Assembly (NCBI RefSeq): GCF_025567095.1
Contig: NZ_JAOQJH010000036.1
Direction: 5' to 3' (one strand)
DNA from: Anthropogastromicrobium aceti
GTDB lineage: Bacteria; Bacillota; Clostridia; Lachnospirales; Lachnospiraceae
DNA: 30,231 nucleotides
Positions 7,281 through 16,021 of the stretch are shown here, piece after piece; the stretch's first letter is position 1, and every line of letters starts with the position of its first letter. The notes under the pieces are model-generated. The model had not been told where the DNA came from and searched no databases. It saw nothing but the letters and a program-made list of their open reading frames with translations. The position numbers and the translations under genes are program-made.

Positions 7281-8087
7281 ATGAGAATAGGAAACAGAGA
7301 CTTTCAGACAAGCGGTCATACCTACGTAATGGGAATTTTAAATGTTACACCAGACTCATTTTCAGATGGTGGACGCTGGAATCATATGGACGATGCACTT
7401 TTTCATGCACAGCGCATGATTGAAGAAGGTGCAGATATCTTAGATATTGGCGGCGAATCGACAAGACCTGGTTATACACGAATTTCAGACGAAGAGGAAA
7501 TTTCTCGTGTGGCACCCGTTATCGAGGCATTAAAGAAACGTTTTGACATTCCGCTTTCCGTGGACACCTACAAATCTGGTGTTGCAAGTGCAGCGATTGC
7601 GGCAGGAGCTGATCTGATCAATGATATCTGGGGATTAAAGGCAGATAAAAAAATGGCAGAAGTGATTGCAAAGGCAAAGCTGCCGTCATGTCTTATGCAT
7701 AATCGAGAGACAATGGATTATAACAACTTTTTAGAGGATGTTGTATCAGATTTGCAGGAGACATTAAATATTGCAAAAAAAGCAGGAATTTCAAAGGATA
7801 CCATTATACTCGATCCTGGTGTTGGTTTTGCAAAAAATTATGAGCAGAATTTAGCTATCACAAATCATCTTGAAGTATTAGATACACTTGGCTGCCCGGT
7901 GCTTCTTGGAACAAGCCGCAAATCAATGATTGGACTGACACTTGATTTGCCATCAGACCAGAGAGAAGAAGGCACTATGGTAACGACTGTCTGGGCAGTA
8001 CAGAAGGGCTGCATGTTTGTACGTGTCCACAATGTACAGGCAAATGTGAGAGCAATTAAGATGGCAGAAGCACTGCTTAAAAATTAA
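7281..8087 (+). CDS. folP: Dihydropteroate synthase
   Basis: Condenses p-aminobenzoate with hydroxymethyl-dihydropterin pyrophosphate; this is the sulfonamide target. The 268-residue TIM barrel shows the DHPS signatures GILNVTPDSFSDGG, GADILDIGGESTRPG, PLSVDTYK, GADLINDIWG, ILDPGVGFAK and the pterin/phosphate motif LLGTSRKSMIG. The ATG at 7281 is chosen because GGAGG (7271-7275) lies 5 nt upstream. A TTG at 7269 would overlap that ribosome site. No change at the usual sulfonamide-resistance loop is obvious by eye, but this was not tested by alignment. Confidence 0.96.
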   Translation: MRIGNRDFQTSGHTYVMGILNVTPDSFSDGGRWNHMDDALFHAQRMIEEGADILDIGGESTRPGYTRISDEEEISRVAPVIEALKKRFDIPLSVDTYKSGVASAAIAAGADLINDIWGLKADKKMAEVIAKAKLPSCLMHNRETMDYNNFLEDVVSDLQETLNIAKKAGISKDTIILDPGVGFAKNYEQNLAITNHLEVLDTLGCPVLLGTSRKSMIGLTLDLPSDQREEGTMVTTVWAVQKGCMFVRVHNVQANVRAIKMAEALLKN

Positions 8088-8122
8088 TATGATTATTACA
8101 ATAAAAGGATAGATAAAATAGA

Positions 8123-8944
8123 ATGGATAAAATAGAAATCAAGGGGCTTGAAGTATTTGCCCATCATGGTGTATATGAAGAGGAGCAGCGTCTAGGACAA
8201 AAATTTGTTGTGTCAGCTGTTTTATCTCTTGATACAACAGCAGCTGCACAGACAGATGATCTTGATAAGACAGTAAATTACGGAGCAATCTCAAGACAGA
8301 TCACGCAGATTTTGCAGCGTGAAAACCATAAGCTCTTAGAGCGTGCAGCAGCAGTTACAGCTGAAGAAATTTTGCTGACAAATCCGCTCATTAACGGCAT
8401 CACAATCAAAATTGAAAAGCCGTGGGCGCCTGTTGGTCTGCCGCTTGAAACTGTGGCAGTCGAGACAACAAGAAAGTGGCATACTGCATATATTGCGCTT
8501 GGTTCAAATCTTGGAGAAAAGAAAAACTATCTTGATGTTGCCATTGAAGAATTAAAAGCAGTAAAAGGCATTGAGATAGAAAGTGTTTCCGACTGGATTG
8601 AGACAGAGCCGTATGGCTATCTTGATCAGCCAAATTTTTTAAATGGCTGTGCATGTCTTAAAACCTGGCTGGAGCCATTTGCACTTTTAGATGTGCTTCA
8701 GAGTATTGAAGCAAAGGCAGGACGTGAGCGCAAGATTCATTGGGGACCGAGGACACTTGATTTAGATTTGCTTTTCTACGATGATCAGATCCTTGGAACA
8801 AAGAGACTGATTGTACCGCATCCAGAAATTGAAAAGAGAAGTTTTGTGTTAGTGCCGATGGCACAGATTGCACCATGGCTTCGTCATCCGGTAAGTAAAA
8901 GCACGATCAAACAGCTGCTTGAAGAATTGAACGCAGAGCAGTAA
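8123..8944 (+). CDS. folK: FolB-FolK fusion: dihydroneopterin aldolase / HPPK
   Basis: One 273-residue polypeptide carrying two consecutive folate steps. Residues 1-118 are dihydroneopterin aldolase (KIEIKGLEVFAHHGVYEEE...LGQ, then KTVNYGAIS and the C-terminal ITIKIEKPWAP). From about residue 120 follows 6-hydroxymethyl-7,8-dihydropterin pyrophosphokinase (TAYIALGSNLGEKKNYL, then WIETEPYGYLDQPNFLNG and the RKIHWGPRTLDLDLLFYDD signature with the Mg-binding aspartates). The fusion is a known arrangement in Clostridia and makes the intermediate handoff intramolecular. It follows folP by 35 bp. With folE, folP and folC the cluster covers GTP to dihydrofolate except the dihydroneopterin triphosphate phosphatase step and pABA supply. 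Confidence 0.96.
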   Translation: MDKIEIKGLEVFAHHGVYEEEQRLGQKFVVSAVLSLDTTAAAQTDDLDKTVNYGAISRQITQILQRENHKLLERAAAVTAEEILLTNPLINGITIKIEKPWAPVGLPLETVAVETTRKWHTAYIALGSNLGEKKNYLDVAIEELKAVKGIEIESVSDWIETEPYGYLDQPNFLNGCACLKTWLEPFALLDVLQSIEAKAGRERKIHWGPRTLDLDLLFYDDQILGTKRLIVPHPEIEKRSFVLVPMAQIAPWLRHPVSKSTIKQLLEELNAEQ

Positions 8945-9031
8945 ATAAGAAACAGTTCACTGTGAGAAGCATAGTTACTTGCAAAATAGCATTAACAAAA
9001 ATACAGGTTATAAGTGAGGAATAAAAAATAT

Positions 9032-10162
9032 ATGTTAGATTTATCAGAATCCAGAGCACAGATTGACGTGATAGATAAAGAAATCACACGCCTGTTTCAG
9101 AAACGAATTGATGTCTGCAGGGATGTAGCCGCATACAAGATACAGAATAATAAAAAGGTGCTTGATAAAACAAGAGAAAACCAGAAGCTAGAAGCTTTGT
9201 CAAAGCTTGCAGAGGATGGTTTTAAAGAACATGGCATCTGCGATTTGTTTACACAGGTCATGGCAATTTGCCGCAAGCGTCAGTATCAGATCATGAAGGA
9301 AGAGGGCGTTGCTCAGCCGGTTCCATTTGACTGTGTGGATGAGATTGACAAAATAAATGCAACTGTCGTATTTCAGGGAGTAGAGGGAGCATACAGTCAT
9401 GCTGCTTCCATGGCATATTTTGGAGACTTGGCAACATATTTTCATGTGCCAAACTTCGAGGAGGTCATGAAGGCAGTTGCAAATAAAGAAGCTGATTTTG
9501 GCGTGCTGCCTCTTGAAAATTCCAGTGCCGGACAGGTTGGTGATGTGTATGATCTTTTGACACGCTACGATAATACTATTGTAGGCGAGTATTATCTTCC
9601 TGTACGTCATTGTCTGCTAGGATTAAAGGGTGCAGACATAGATAAGATTCAGACAGTTTACTCTCATCCGCAGGGACTTATGCAGTGTGGAAAATTTTTA
9701 AATGAGCACTCATCCTGGCAGCAGATCAGTCAGGCAAATACGGCAATGGCTGCACAGAAGGTCATTAAGGAAAATAATCCAAAGACAGCTGCAATAGCAA
9801 GCGAAACAGCGGCAAAGCTGTATGGATTAGAGATTCTTGAGGAAGGAATCAATGACAACAAGACTAATACAACAAGATTTATTATTGTAAGCAGAAAAAA
9901 ATGCTACCGCAGGGATGCATCAAAGATTTCTATCATGTTTGAGATTCCTCATGAGAGCGGAAGTTTGTACACGATTTTGTCTCATATGATTTATAATGAT
10001 TTGAATATGACAAAAATCGAATCAAGACCAATTCCAGAGCAGCCATTTGAGTATCGCTTCTTTGTTGATTTCGAAGGAAATCTTGCCGATGCAGCTGTAG
10101 AAAATGCGATTCTTGGCATCAAAGAGGAGGCTGCACGCTTGAAAATCTTGGGAAACTACTAA
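9032..10162 (+). CDS. pheA: Bifunctional chorismate mutase / prephenate dehydratase
   Basis: Converts chorismate to prephenate and then phenylpyruvate in phenylalanine synthesis. From the ATG at 9032 the protein has 376 residues. An AroQ-type chorismate mutase domain occupies about 1-90 (R.QIDVIDKEITRLFQKRIDVCRDVA.YK, with Asp, Lys and Gln at the expected places). A prephenate dehydratase domain follows at about 105-285 (VVFQGVEGAYSHAA, PLENSSAGQVGDVYDLL, and TNTTRFIIV, the catalytic Thr-Arg-Phe). A C-terminal ACT domain contains the TKIESRPIP motif that binds phenylalanine for feedback inhibition. GAGG (9016-9019) sits 12 nt before the ATG; a GTG at 9014 would add six residues. It lies 87 bp after folBK and may be read with the folate genes. 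Confidence 0.95.
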   Translation: MLDLSESRAQIDVIDKEITRLFQKRIDVCRDVAAYKIQNNKKVLDKTRENQKLEALSKLAEDGFKEHGICDLFTQVMAICRKRQYQIMKEEGVAQPVPFDCVDEIDKINATVVFQGVEGAYSHAASMAYFGDLATYFHVPNFEEVMKAVANKEADFGVLPLENSSAGQVGDVYDLLTRYDNTIVGEYYLPVRHCLLGLKGADIDKIQTVYSHPQGLMQCGKFLNEHSSWQQISQANTAMAAQKVIKENNPKTAAIASETAAKLYGLEILEEGINDNKTNTTRFIIVSRKKCYRRDASKISIMFEIPHESGSLYTILSHMIYNDLNMTKIESRPIPEQPFEYRFFVDFEGNLADAAVENAILGIKEEAARLKILGNY

Positions 10163-10224
10163 AAACATAGAAAAGTTTCAAAAGTAACGAATTAATTATT
10201 ATAGAAAGCATCAGGGGATTTGAC

Positions 10225-11523
10225 ATGAACAGATTATTATTATACAGAAACTTTGAACACGAAGATCTGGTTTACCAGATGAGAACATTGGCAAAAAAGG
10301 CACAGATTGATGCGCTTACCGAGGATGATTTAGAATGCTATGAAAACTGCATCCATCAGATGATCGAGATGGCAGCAGCCTATGGACTGCAGGAAAATCT
10401 GTGGCACAGTGTACTTGCCTGTATATTGGCAAATGCAGAAAATGCGTTTTCTAAGGCATGTGAGAAAAAGGGTCTTCCGCAGGGAACATTATCAAAGCTT
10501 GTTCTTCCAGATATTTCATTTTGGAAAGAAATGTTTGCAGTAAGCCTTGAAGATTTAGACCGTGCATTTGGATGCAGCTTGGCAGCTCTTTTGGAGAATT
10601 ATGTAAACTCTAATACAAATGGTCATGTATTTAACAAGCGTATTCGCGACAGCATCACAGAGCTTGGAAAAAATCTTGGTGCATGTGACAGTGAGGAAGA
10701 TTTTTTACATACGCTGACAGATTTTTATCGCGATTATGGTGTTGGAAAGCTTGGTCTTCATAAGGCATTCCGCATAGGCCAGGATAATGATGGAGAGCCA
10801 ATCATCGAGCCAATCACATGTACTGAGCATGTGCATTTAGATGATCTTGTAGGTTACGAGCGTCAGAAGAAAAAGTTAGTTGATAATACACTTAGTTTTG
10901 TTAATGGACAGGCCGCAAACAATTGCCTTTTGTTTGGTGATGCCGGAACAGGAAAATCCTCTAGCATAAAGGCAATCATGAACGAGTTTTATTCTAAGGG
11001 ACTTCGTCTGATCGAGGTGTATAAGCATCAGTTCAAAGATTTGCCAAAAATTATTTCTCAGATTAAAAGCCGCAATTATAAATTCATTATTTATATGGAT
11101 GATTTGTCATTTGAGGAGTTTGAGATCGAGTACAAATATTTAAAGGCTGTTATCGAGGGCGGTCTTGAGACAAAACCAGATAATGTGCTGATTTATGCTA
11201 CAAGTAATCGCCGTCATTTAATTAAGGAAAGCTTCGATGATGTAAAGGATTATAAGCCAGAGCTTCATTCTTCAGATACAGTGCAGGAAAAGCTGTCTTT
11301 GGTGGCACGTTTTGGCGTAACAATCTATTATGGTGCACCAGAAAAGCAGGAGTACGATGATATTGTGATCAATCTTGCAAAAAAGAATGGCATCGAAATG
11401 GACACAGACGAGCTTTTGTTAGAGGCAGGCAGATGGGAATTAAATCATGGAGGCAGAAGCGGAAGATGTGCACAGCAGTTTATTATTTATCTGCTTGGAC
11501 AAAAGGCATTAAAAAAACAGTAA
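10225..11523 (+). CDS. DUF815-family AAA+ ATPase
   Basis: A 432-residue predicted ATPase of the DUF815/COG2607 family. The C-terminal half holds the AAA core: Walker A FGDAGTGKSSS (G238-S246 region), Walker B-like KFIIYMDDLSFEEFE, a sensor-1-like VLIYATSNRRHL and a basic C-terminal helical part ending GGRSGRCAQQFI. The N-terminal 200 residues are helical and family-specific. Its role is not established; related proteins are described only as predicted ATPases. It starts after AGGGG and lies 23 bp before the Ppx/GppA-like gene, suggesting co-transcription with the polyphosphate genes. No membrane segments are seen. Confidence 0.85.
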   Translation: MNRLLLYRNFEHEDLVYQMRTLAKKAQIDALTEDDLECYENCIHQMIEMAAAYGLQENLWHSVLACILANAENAFSKACEKKGLPQGTLSKLVLPDISFWKEMFAVSLEDLDRAFGCSLAALLENYVNSNTNGHVFNKRIRDSITELGKNLGACDSEEDFLHTLTDFYRDYGVGKLGLHKAFRIGQDNDGEPIIEPITCTEHVHLDDLVGYERQKKKLVDNTLSFVNGQAANNCLLFGDAGTGKSSSIKAIMNEFYSKGLRLIEVYKHQFKDLPKIISQIKSRNYKFIIYMDDLSFEEFEIEYKYLKAVIEGGLETKPDNVLIYATSNRRHLIKESFDDVKDYKPELHSSDTVQEKLSLVARFGVTIYYGAPEKQEYDDIVINLAKKNGIEMDTDELLLEAGRWELNHGGRSGRCAQQFIIYLLGQKALKKQ

Positions 11524-11546
11524 AGCAATAGAAAGGACGTGAAATT

Positions 11547-13082
11547 ATGGCAGCAGTGCGTATGGCAGTAATGGAGATCGGGGCACAGGACGTGATTATG
11601 AAAGTGTACGAGATTGCTCCTAGAAAGGGAATGCAGGTGATTGACAGCCTGCGCCGAATGGTTCCAGTAGGAAAAGATACATATTCAGAGGGGCGAATCA
11701 GTACACAGGTCTTAGAACAGATCTGTAATGCATTTACTCATTTTAAGCAGACGCTGGCTGAGTATGGAATAACAGAGTATTATGCACTTGCAAACAGTGC
11801 CGTGCGTGAAGCAAAAAACTGTGCAATGGTCGTGGACCAGATCGAGGTGCGCACAGGAATCCGCGTGCGAGTGCTTAGTAATTCCGAGCAGCGTTATGTA
11901 AGAATTAAGGGTGTAATTGCAAGAGAAAATGATTTCAAGCTTCCGGAAAAAGGAACAGCTATGGTTGATATTGGTGCAGGAAGCTTACAGATTTCTATCT
12001 ACGAGAAAAAAGCTCTTGCAACTACACAGAATATTCGTCTTGGAATGGCAAAGATTGGTGAGATGTTCTCTGCATTTTCATGGGAATATCCTGTTGTGGA
12101 GCTTGTGTTAAAGGAAATGATCGACAATGATGTACAGACATTTGAGAAAATGTTCTTAAAGGATCACACGATCCGCAGTCTGATTCTTGTCGGTGATACA
12201 CTTATTTCTCAGATCAGAAAGGTGCTTGAGCATACTGGAGATCCAGGCATAACCGCAGAGGATATCAGAAACTTGTACTCACAGATTCGCGGAAAATCAA
12301 CAAGTGAGATTAGTCAGATGCTTGACATGCCGTTTGAGTATGCAGCGATGGTGCTTCCAGTTATGATTTTGGCGCAGACACTTCTTGATGCAAGTCAGGC
12401 AGAGAGAATCTGGATTCCGCAGTCTGATCTTTGTGACGGTTATGCAATTGATTACATGGAAAAGCATAAGCTTGGACGCATCACATACAATTTCGAAGAA
12501 GACATAATTGCATCTGCAAAGACAATCTGCAAGCGCTACAAAGGAAATCAGGCTCATGCAGAATATCTTGAGCAGATGGCAGGCAAGTTTTTTGATCTGC
12601 TGCAAAAATATCATGGTCTTGGGGAGCGTGAGCGTCTGCTTCTTCGTCTGGCTGCCATTTTACATGACTGTGGAAAATTTATAAGTATGAGTGCACCAGG
12701 CGAGTGTGCATATCAAATTATTATGTCTACAGAAATTCTCGGAATTTCTCATATGGAGCGTGAGATGGTTGCATGCATTGTCCGCTACAACACAATGGAG
12801 CTTCCGAATTTCAGGGAATTTGATGGGAAGCTTGGCAATGACGAATATTTGATTGTTATGAAATTAGCAGCTATCTTAAGAGTATGCAATGCGCTTGACC
12901 GAAGCCACCGCCAGAAATTTGCCGATATGAAGCTGACTATTAAGGACTCAAATATCGTGATCACGACAGCTTATCCGGACAACATTACGCTCGAGAAAAA
13001 GACATTAAAGGATAAGCAGGATTTCTTTGAGGAAGTATACGGACTTGGGTTTGAAATTAAGCAGAAGAAAAAGAAACAGTGA
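11547..13082 (+). CDS. Ppx/GppA-like protein with HD domain, divergent motifs
   Basis: A 511-residue protein with the Ppx/GppA (sugar kinase/Hsp70-like fold) architecture at about 1-300 and an HD-type helical domain at about 315-500. Family members hydrolyse polyphosphate or pppGpp, and the neighbour is polyphosphate kinase. The phosphate-1 loop, normally D-x-G-S-N-S, reads MEIGAQD here (E10 in place of Asp). The second loop, normally DIGGGS, reads DIGAGS (D141-S146). The catalytic-Glu region reads SNSEQ (E114 retained). In the HD domain H337 and H373-D374 are present, but the later ligand regions read GECAYQ and RYNT where His is usual. Substrate and activity are therefore uncertain. The operon position, 36 bp before ppk, supports a polyphosphate or alarmone role. 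Confidence 0.85.
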   Translation: MAAVRMAVMEIGAQDVIMKVYEIAPRKGMQVIDSLRRMVPVGKDTYSEGRISTQVLEQICNAFTHFKQTLAEYGITEYYALANSAVREAKNCAMVVDQIEVRTGIRVRVLSNSEQRYVRIKGVIARENDFKLPEKGTAMVDIGAGSLQISIYEKKALATTQNIRLGMAKIGEMFSAFSWEYPVVELVLKEMIDNDVQTFEKMFLKDHTIRSLILVGDTLISQIRKVLEHTGDPGITAEDIRNLYSQIRGKSTSEISQMLDMPFEYAAMVLPVMILAQTLLDASQAERIWIPQSDLCDGYAIDYMEKHKLGRITYNFEEDIIASAKTICKRYKGNQAHAEYLEQMAGKFFDLLQKYHGLGERERLLLRLAAILHDCGKFISMSAPGECAYQIIMSTEILGISHMEREMVACIVRYNTMELPNFREFDGKLGNDEYLIVMKLAAILRVCNALDRSHRQKFADMKLTIKDSNIVITTAYPDNITLEKKTLKDKQDFFEEVYGLGFEIKQKKKKQ

Positions 13083-13118
13083 GAAAAATAGAGAAAAATA
13101 GAAAGGCAGGTTGGCAAG

Positions 13119-15263
13119 ATGGATTTTGAAAATAGTCAATATTATACAAACAGAGAATTAAGCTGGATTCAGTTCAACTATCGTGTGCTGGAAGAGGCAA
13201 GGGATAAGAGTAATCCGTTGTTTGAGCGCCTCAAATTCTTAAGCATCACCTCATCAAATCTGGATGAATTTTTTATGGTGCGTGTTGCATCATTAAAGGA
13301 TATGGTAAATGCCGGCTACAAAAAGCCGGACATTGCAGGTATGACACCAAAGGAGCAGCTTTCAGCTATCAGCGAAGCACTTCATGAATTTACTCAGACA
13401 CAATATTCAACATATAACAGAAGTCTTTTGCCGTTGTTGGCAAAGGAGCATATCACCGTGTTAACTTCATTTGAGCAGATGAACGATGAGGAAGCATCAT
13501 TTGCAGACAATTTCTTTATGGAAAAGGTGTACCCTGTTTTAACACCGATGGCTGTAGATGCATCAAGACCATTTCCGTTAATCAGAAATAAGTCATTAAA
13601 TATTGCTGCACTCATTAAGACAAAGAATCAAAGCGAAGAGGAAATGGAGCCAGAGCTTGAGTTTGCGACAGTTCAGGTGCCGTCCGTGATGGGACGAATT
13701 GTACAGCTGCCATGTACAGAGGGGGTTAAGCTGATTCTTCTTGAAGAAATCATCCGCAGAAATATCAGCAAGCTGTTTTTAAATTATGATGTCATAAGTA
13801 CTGCTGCGTACCGTATTGAAAGAAACGCAGATCTTAGCATCGACGAGGAGGAAGCAGAGGATCTTCTTCAGGAGATTGAAAAGCAGTTAAAGCAGCGCCA
13901 GTGGGGCGAGGCAATCAAGCTTGAGGTCAGTGAGGAGATTGACAAATATCTGCTCAAATATCTTAAAAAAGAGCTGGCAATATCAGACGAGGAAATTTAT
14001 AAGATCCAAGGACCGCTCGATCTTACATTTTTAATGAAGCTCTATGGAATGGAAGGCTTTGATGCATTCAAGCAGCCAAAGTATAAGCCACAGAGATGTC
14101 CGCAGATTGACCCAGAGCTGTCCATCTTTGACAACATTAAAAAAGGTGATATTTTCCTGCATCATCCATACATCACATTCGACCCTGTTGTAAACTTTAT
14201 TAAAGAAGCAGCAGTTGATCCAAAGGTGTTGGCGATCAAACAGACATTGTATCGTGTCAGCGGCAATTCACCAATCGTTGCAGCACTTGCAAAGGCAGCA
14301 GAAAATGGCAAGCAGGTAACAGTTCTTGTCGAGCTGAAGGCACGTTTTGATGAGGAACACAATATTGTATGGGCAAAGATGCTTGAGAAAGCAGGCTGCC
14401 ATGTAATTTATGGTCTTCGTGGCTTAAAGACGCATAGCAAGATTACACTTATCGTTCGTGATGAGGAAGATGGAATCTGCCGCTATGTACATTTAGGAAC
14501 TGGAAATTATAATGATGCGACTGCAAAGCTTTACACTGACTGTGGTATCATGACATGCAACCGCATGATCGGTGAGGATGCTACTGCTGTATTTAACATG
14601 CTGTCTGGTTATTCAGAGCCAGAGTCATGGAACCAGCTTGCTGTAGCACCGCTGTGGCTAAGAGGAAAGTTTTTGTCATGGATAAAAAGAGAAACTGAGT
14701 TTGCAAAGAGCGGTCGTCCGGCATATATCATTGCTAAGATGAACTCCCTTTGTGATAAAGGCATCATTGCAGCACTTTACGAGGCTTCAGCAGCCGGTGT
14801 TAAGATTGATTTAATAATTCGTGGTATCTGCTGTGTAAAGGCTGGTATACCAGGAGTCAGTGAAAACATCCGTGTGCGTTCTATAGTAGGAACCTTCCTT
14901 GAGCACAGCCGTATTTTCTGTTTTGGAAATGGCGGAAATGAAGAAATTTATATGGGAAGTGCAGACTGGATGCCGAGAAACCTTGACAGAAGAGTGGAGA
15001 TTACATTCCCAGTGCTTGATCCATCTGTACGTGCAAAGGTGCGTCACATCTTAGAGGTTGAGCTTGAGGATACTGTACGTGCAAGAATCATGAAGATGGA
15101 CGAAAGCGGTCAGTATGAGCGCATCGATAAGAGAGGAAAAGTGCTTGTTGACTCTCAGGAAGTGTTCTGCAATGAGGCAGAGGAGCAGGCTTTTAGGGAA
15201 GATGAAGGTTTGCATCAGCAACGCGTATTCGAGCCGCTTACAGCAGAGGATGCGCAGGACTAA
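13119..15263 (+). CDS. ppk1: Polyphosphate kinase 1
   Basis: A 714-residue PPK1 that reversibly transfers the ATP gamma-phosphate to polyphosphate. Order of parts: an N-terminal helical domain with NRELSWIQFNYRVLEEA, SSNLDEFFMVRVASL, a middle domain with PFPLIRNKSLNIA, and two phospholipase-D-like catalytic domains. The phospho-acceptor histidine is H439 in LKTHSKI, and the second catalytic histidine is H596 in FLEHSRI, matching the spacing in the E. coli enzyme. IKQTLYRVSGNSPIV, VELKARFDEEHNI and GTGNYNDATAKLYTD are typical. The C-terminal 40 residues are acidic and not conserved. It follows the Ppx/GppA-like gene by 36 bp, forming a polyphosphate module. No terminator is seen before the response regulator, so readthrough into the next operon is possible. 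Confidence 0.97.
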   Translation: MDFENSQYYTNRELSWIQFNYRVLEEARDKSNPLFERLKFLSITSSNLDEFFMVRVASLKDMVNAGYKKPDIAGMTPKEQLSAISEALHEFTQTQYSTYNRSLLPLLAKEHITVLTSFEQMNDEEASFADNFFMEKVYPVLTPMAVDASRPFPLIRNKSLNIAALIKTKNQSEEEMEPELEFATVQVPSVMGRIVQLPCTEGVKLILLEEIIRRNISKLFLNYDVISTAAYRIERNADLSIDEEEAEDLLQEIEKQLKQRQWGEAIKLEVSEEIDKYLLKYLKKELAISDEEIYKIQGPLDLTFLMKLYGMEGFDAFKQPKYKPQRCPQIDPELSIFDNIKKGDIFLHHPYITFDPVVNFIKEAAVDPKVLAIKQTLYRVSGNSPIVAALAKAAENGKQVTVLVELKARFDEEHNIVWAKMLEKAGCHVIYGLRGLKTHSKITLIVRDEEDGICRYVHLGTGNYNDATAKLYTDCGIMTCNRMIGEDATAVFNMLSGYSEPESWNQLAVAPLWLRGKFLSWIKRETEFAKSGRPAYIIAKMNSLCDKGIIAALYEASAAGVKIDLIIRGICCVKAGIPGVSENIRVRSIVGTFLEHSRIFCFGNGGNEEIYMGSADWMPRNLDRRVEITFPVLDPSVRAKVRHILEVELEDTVRARIMKMDESGQYERIDKRGKVLVDSQEVFCNEAEEQAFREDEGLHQQRVFEPLTAEDAQD

Positions 15264-15316
15264 AAAAGTGCTCTGTCGTTTGAGTGCGGCAGCGGCAAAG
15301 TGAAACGGAGAAAAAC

Positions 15317-16021
15317 ATGGATCAAATTAATATATTAGTAACAGATGACGAGAGAGAAATTGCTGATCTTCTTGAAATCTATCTTGTCAGCGATGGATAT
15401 CGTGTCTGGAAGGCATACAGTGCAAAAGAAGGTCTTCAGATTTTACAGGAGCATGATATTCAGCTGGCTATTTTAGACATTATGATGCCGGAGATGGACG
15501 GCATCGAGATGTGCAGACAGATTAGGAAATTCAGTAACATTCCTGTTATCTTTTTAAGTGCTAAGTCAGCAGATCTTGATAAAATTCTTGGACTTGGCTG
15601 CGGAGCAGATGACTACGTGACAAAGCCGTTTAGCCCATTAGAGCTTACTGCAAGAGTCAAGTCACAGCTTCGCCGTTATACGGAATTTAATCCAGACGGC
15701 GTACAAAAAAAGGACGCAAGTGAAATCATTTCAATACGAGGTGTTGTAATCAACCGCACAACACACGTTGTTACTGTAGATGGTGAGGAAATCAAGCTGA
15801 CACCGCTTGAATTTGATATTCTTTGTCTGCTGGCACAAAACCCAGGCAAGGTGTTCAGCACAGACGAAATCTTTAAAAACGTCTGGAATGAAACTGTTTA
15901 CGAGGCAAATAATACCGTTATGGTACATATCCGCCGTCTTCGTACAAAAATCAAGGACGATAATCGTGAGGATAAGATCATAACAACCGTATGGGGAGTT
16001 GGATACAAAATTGACCAGTAA
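15317..16021 (+). CDS. OmpR/PhoB-family response regulator
   Basis: A 234-residue two-component regulator. The receiver domain (about 1-115) has the acidic pair in VTDDE, the phospho-acceptor D54 in LAILDIMMPEMDG, the FLSAKS threonine/serine position and the conserved lysine in DDYVTKPFSP. The DNA-binding winged helix (about 140-232) has LTPLEFDILCLLAQNPGKVFS and VMVHIRRLRTKI, with a GVGYKI ending. The start at 15317 follows CGGAG (15306-15310). It overlaps the histidine kinase gene by about 11 bp. The linked ABC transporter genes are the likely targets, but no repeat-type operator was identified. Confidence 0.95.
   Translation: MDQINILVTDDEREIADLLEIYLVSDGYRVWKAYSAKEGLQILQEHDIQLAILDIMMPEMDGIEMCRQIRKFSNIPVIFLSAKSADLDKILGLGCGADDYVTKPFSPLELTARVKSQLRRYTEFNPDGVQKKDASEIISIRGVVINRTTHVVTVDGEEIKLTPLEFDILCLLAQNPGKVFSTDEIFKNVWNETVYEANNTVMVHIRRLRTKIKDDNREDKIITTVWGVGYKIDQ

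Noticed and set aside
13083..13118. Tandem AGAAAAATAG duplication between the Ppx/GppA-like gene and ppk1
   Set aside because: Only two short A-rich units; looks like local slippage, with no sign of a regulatory or mobile element.
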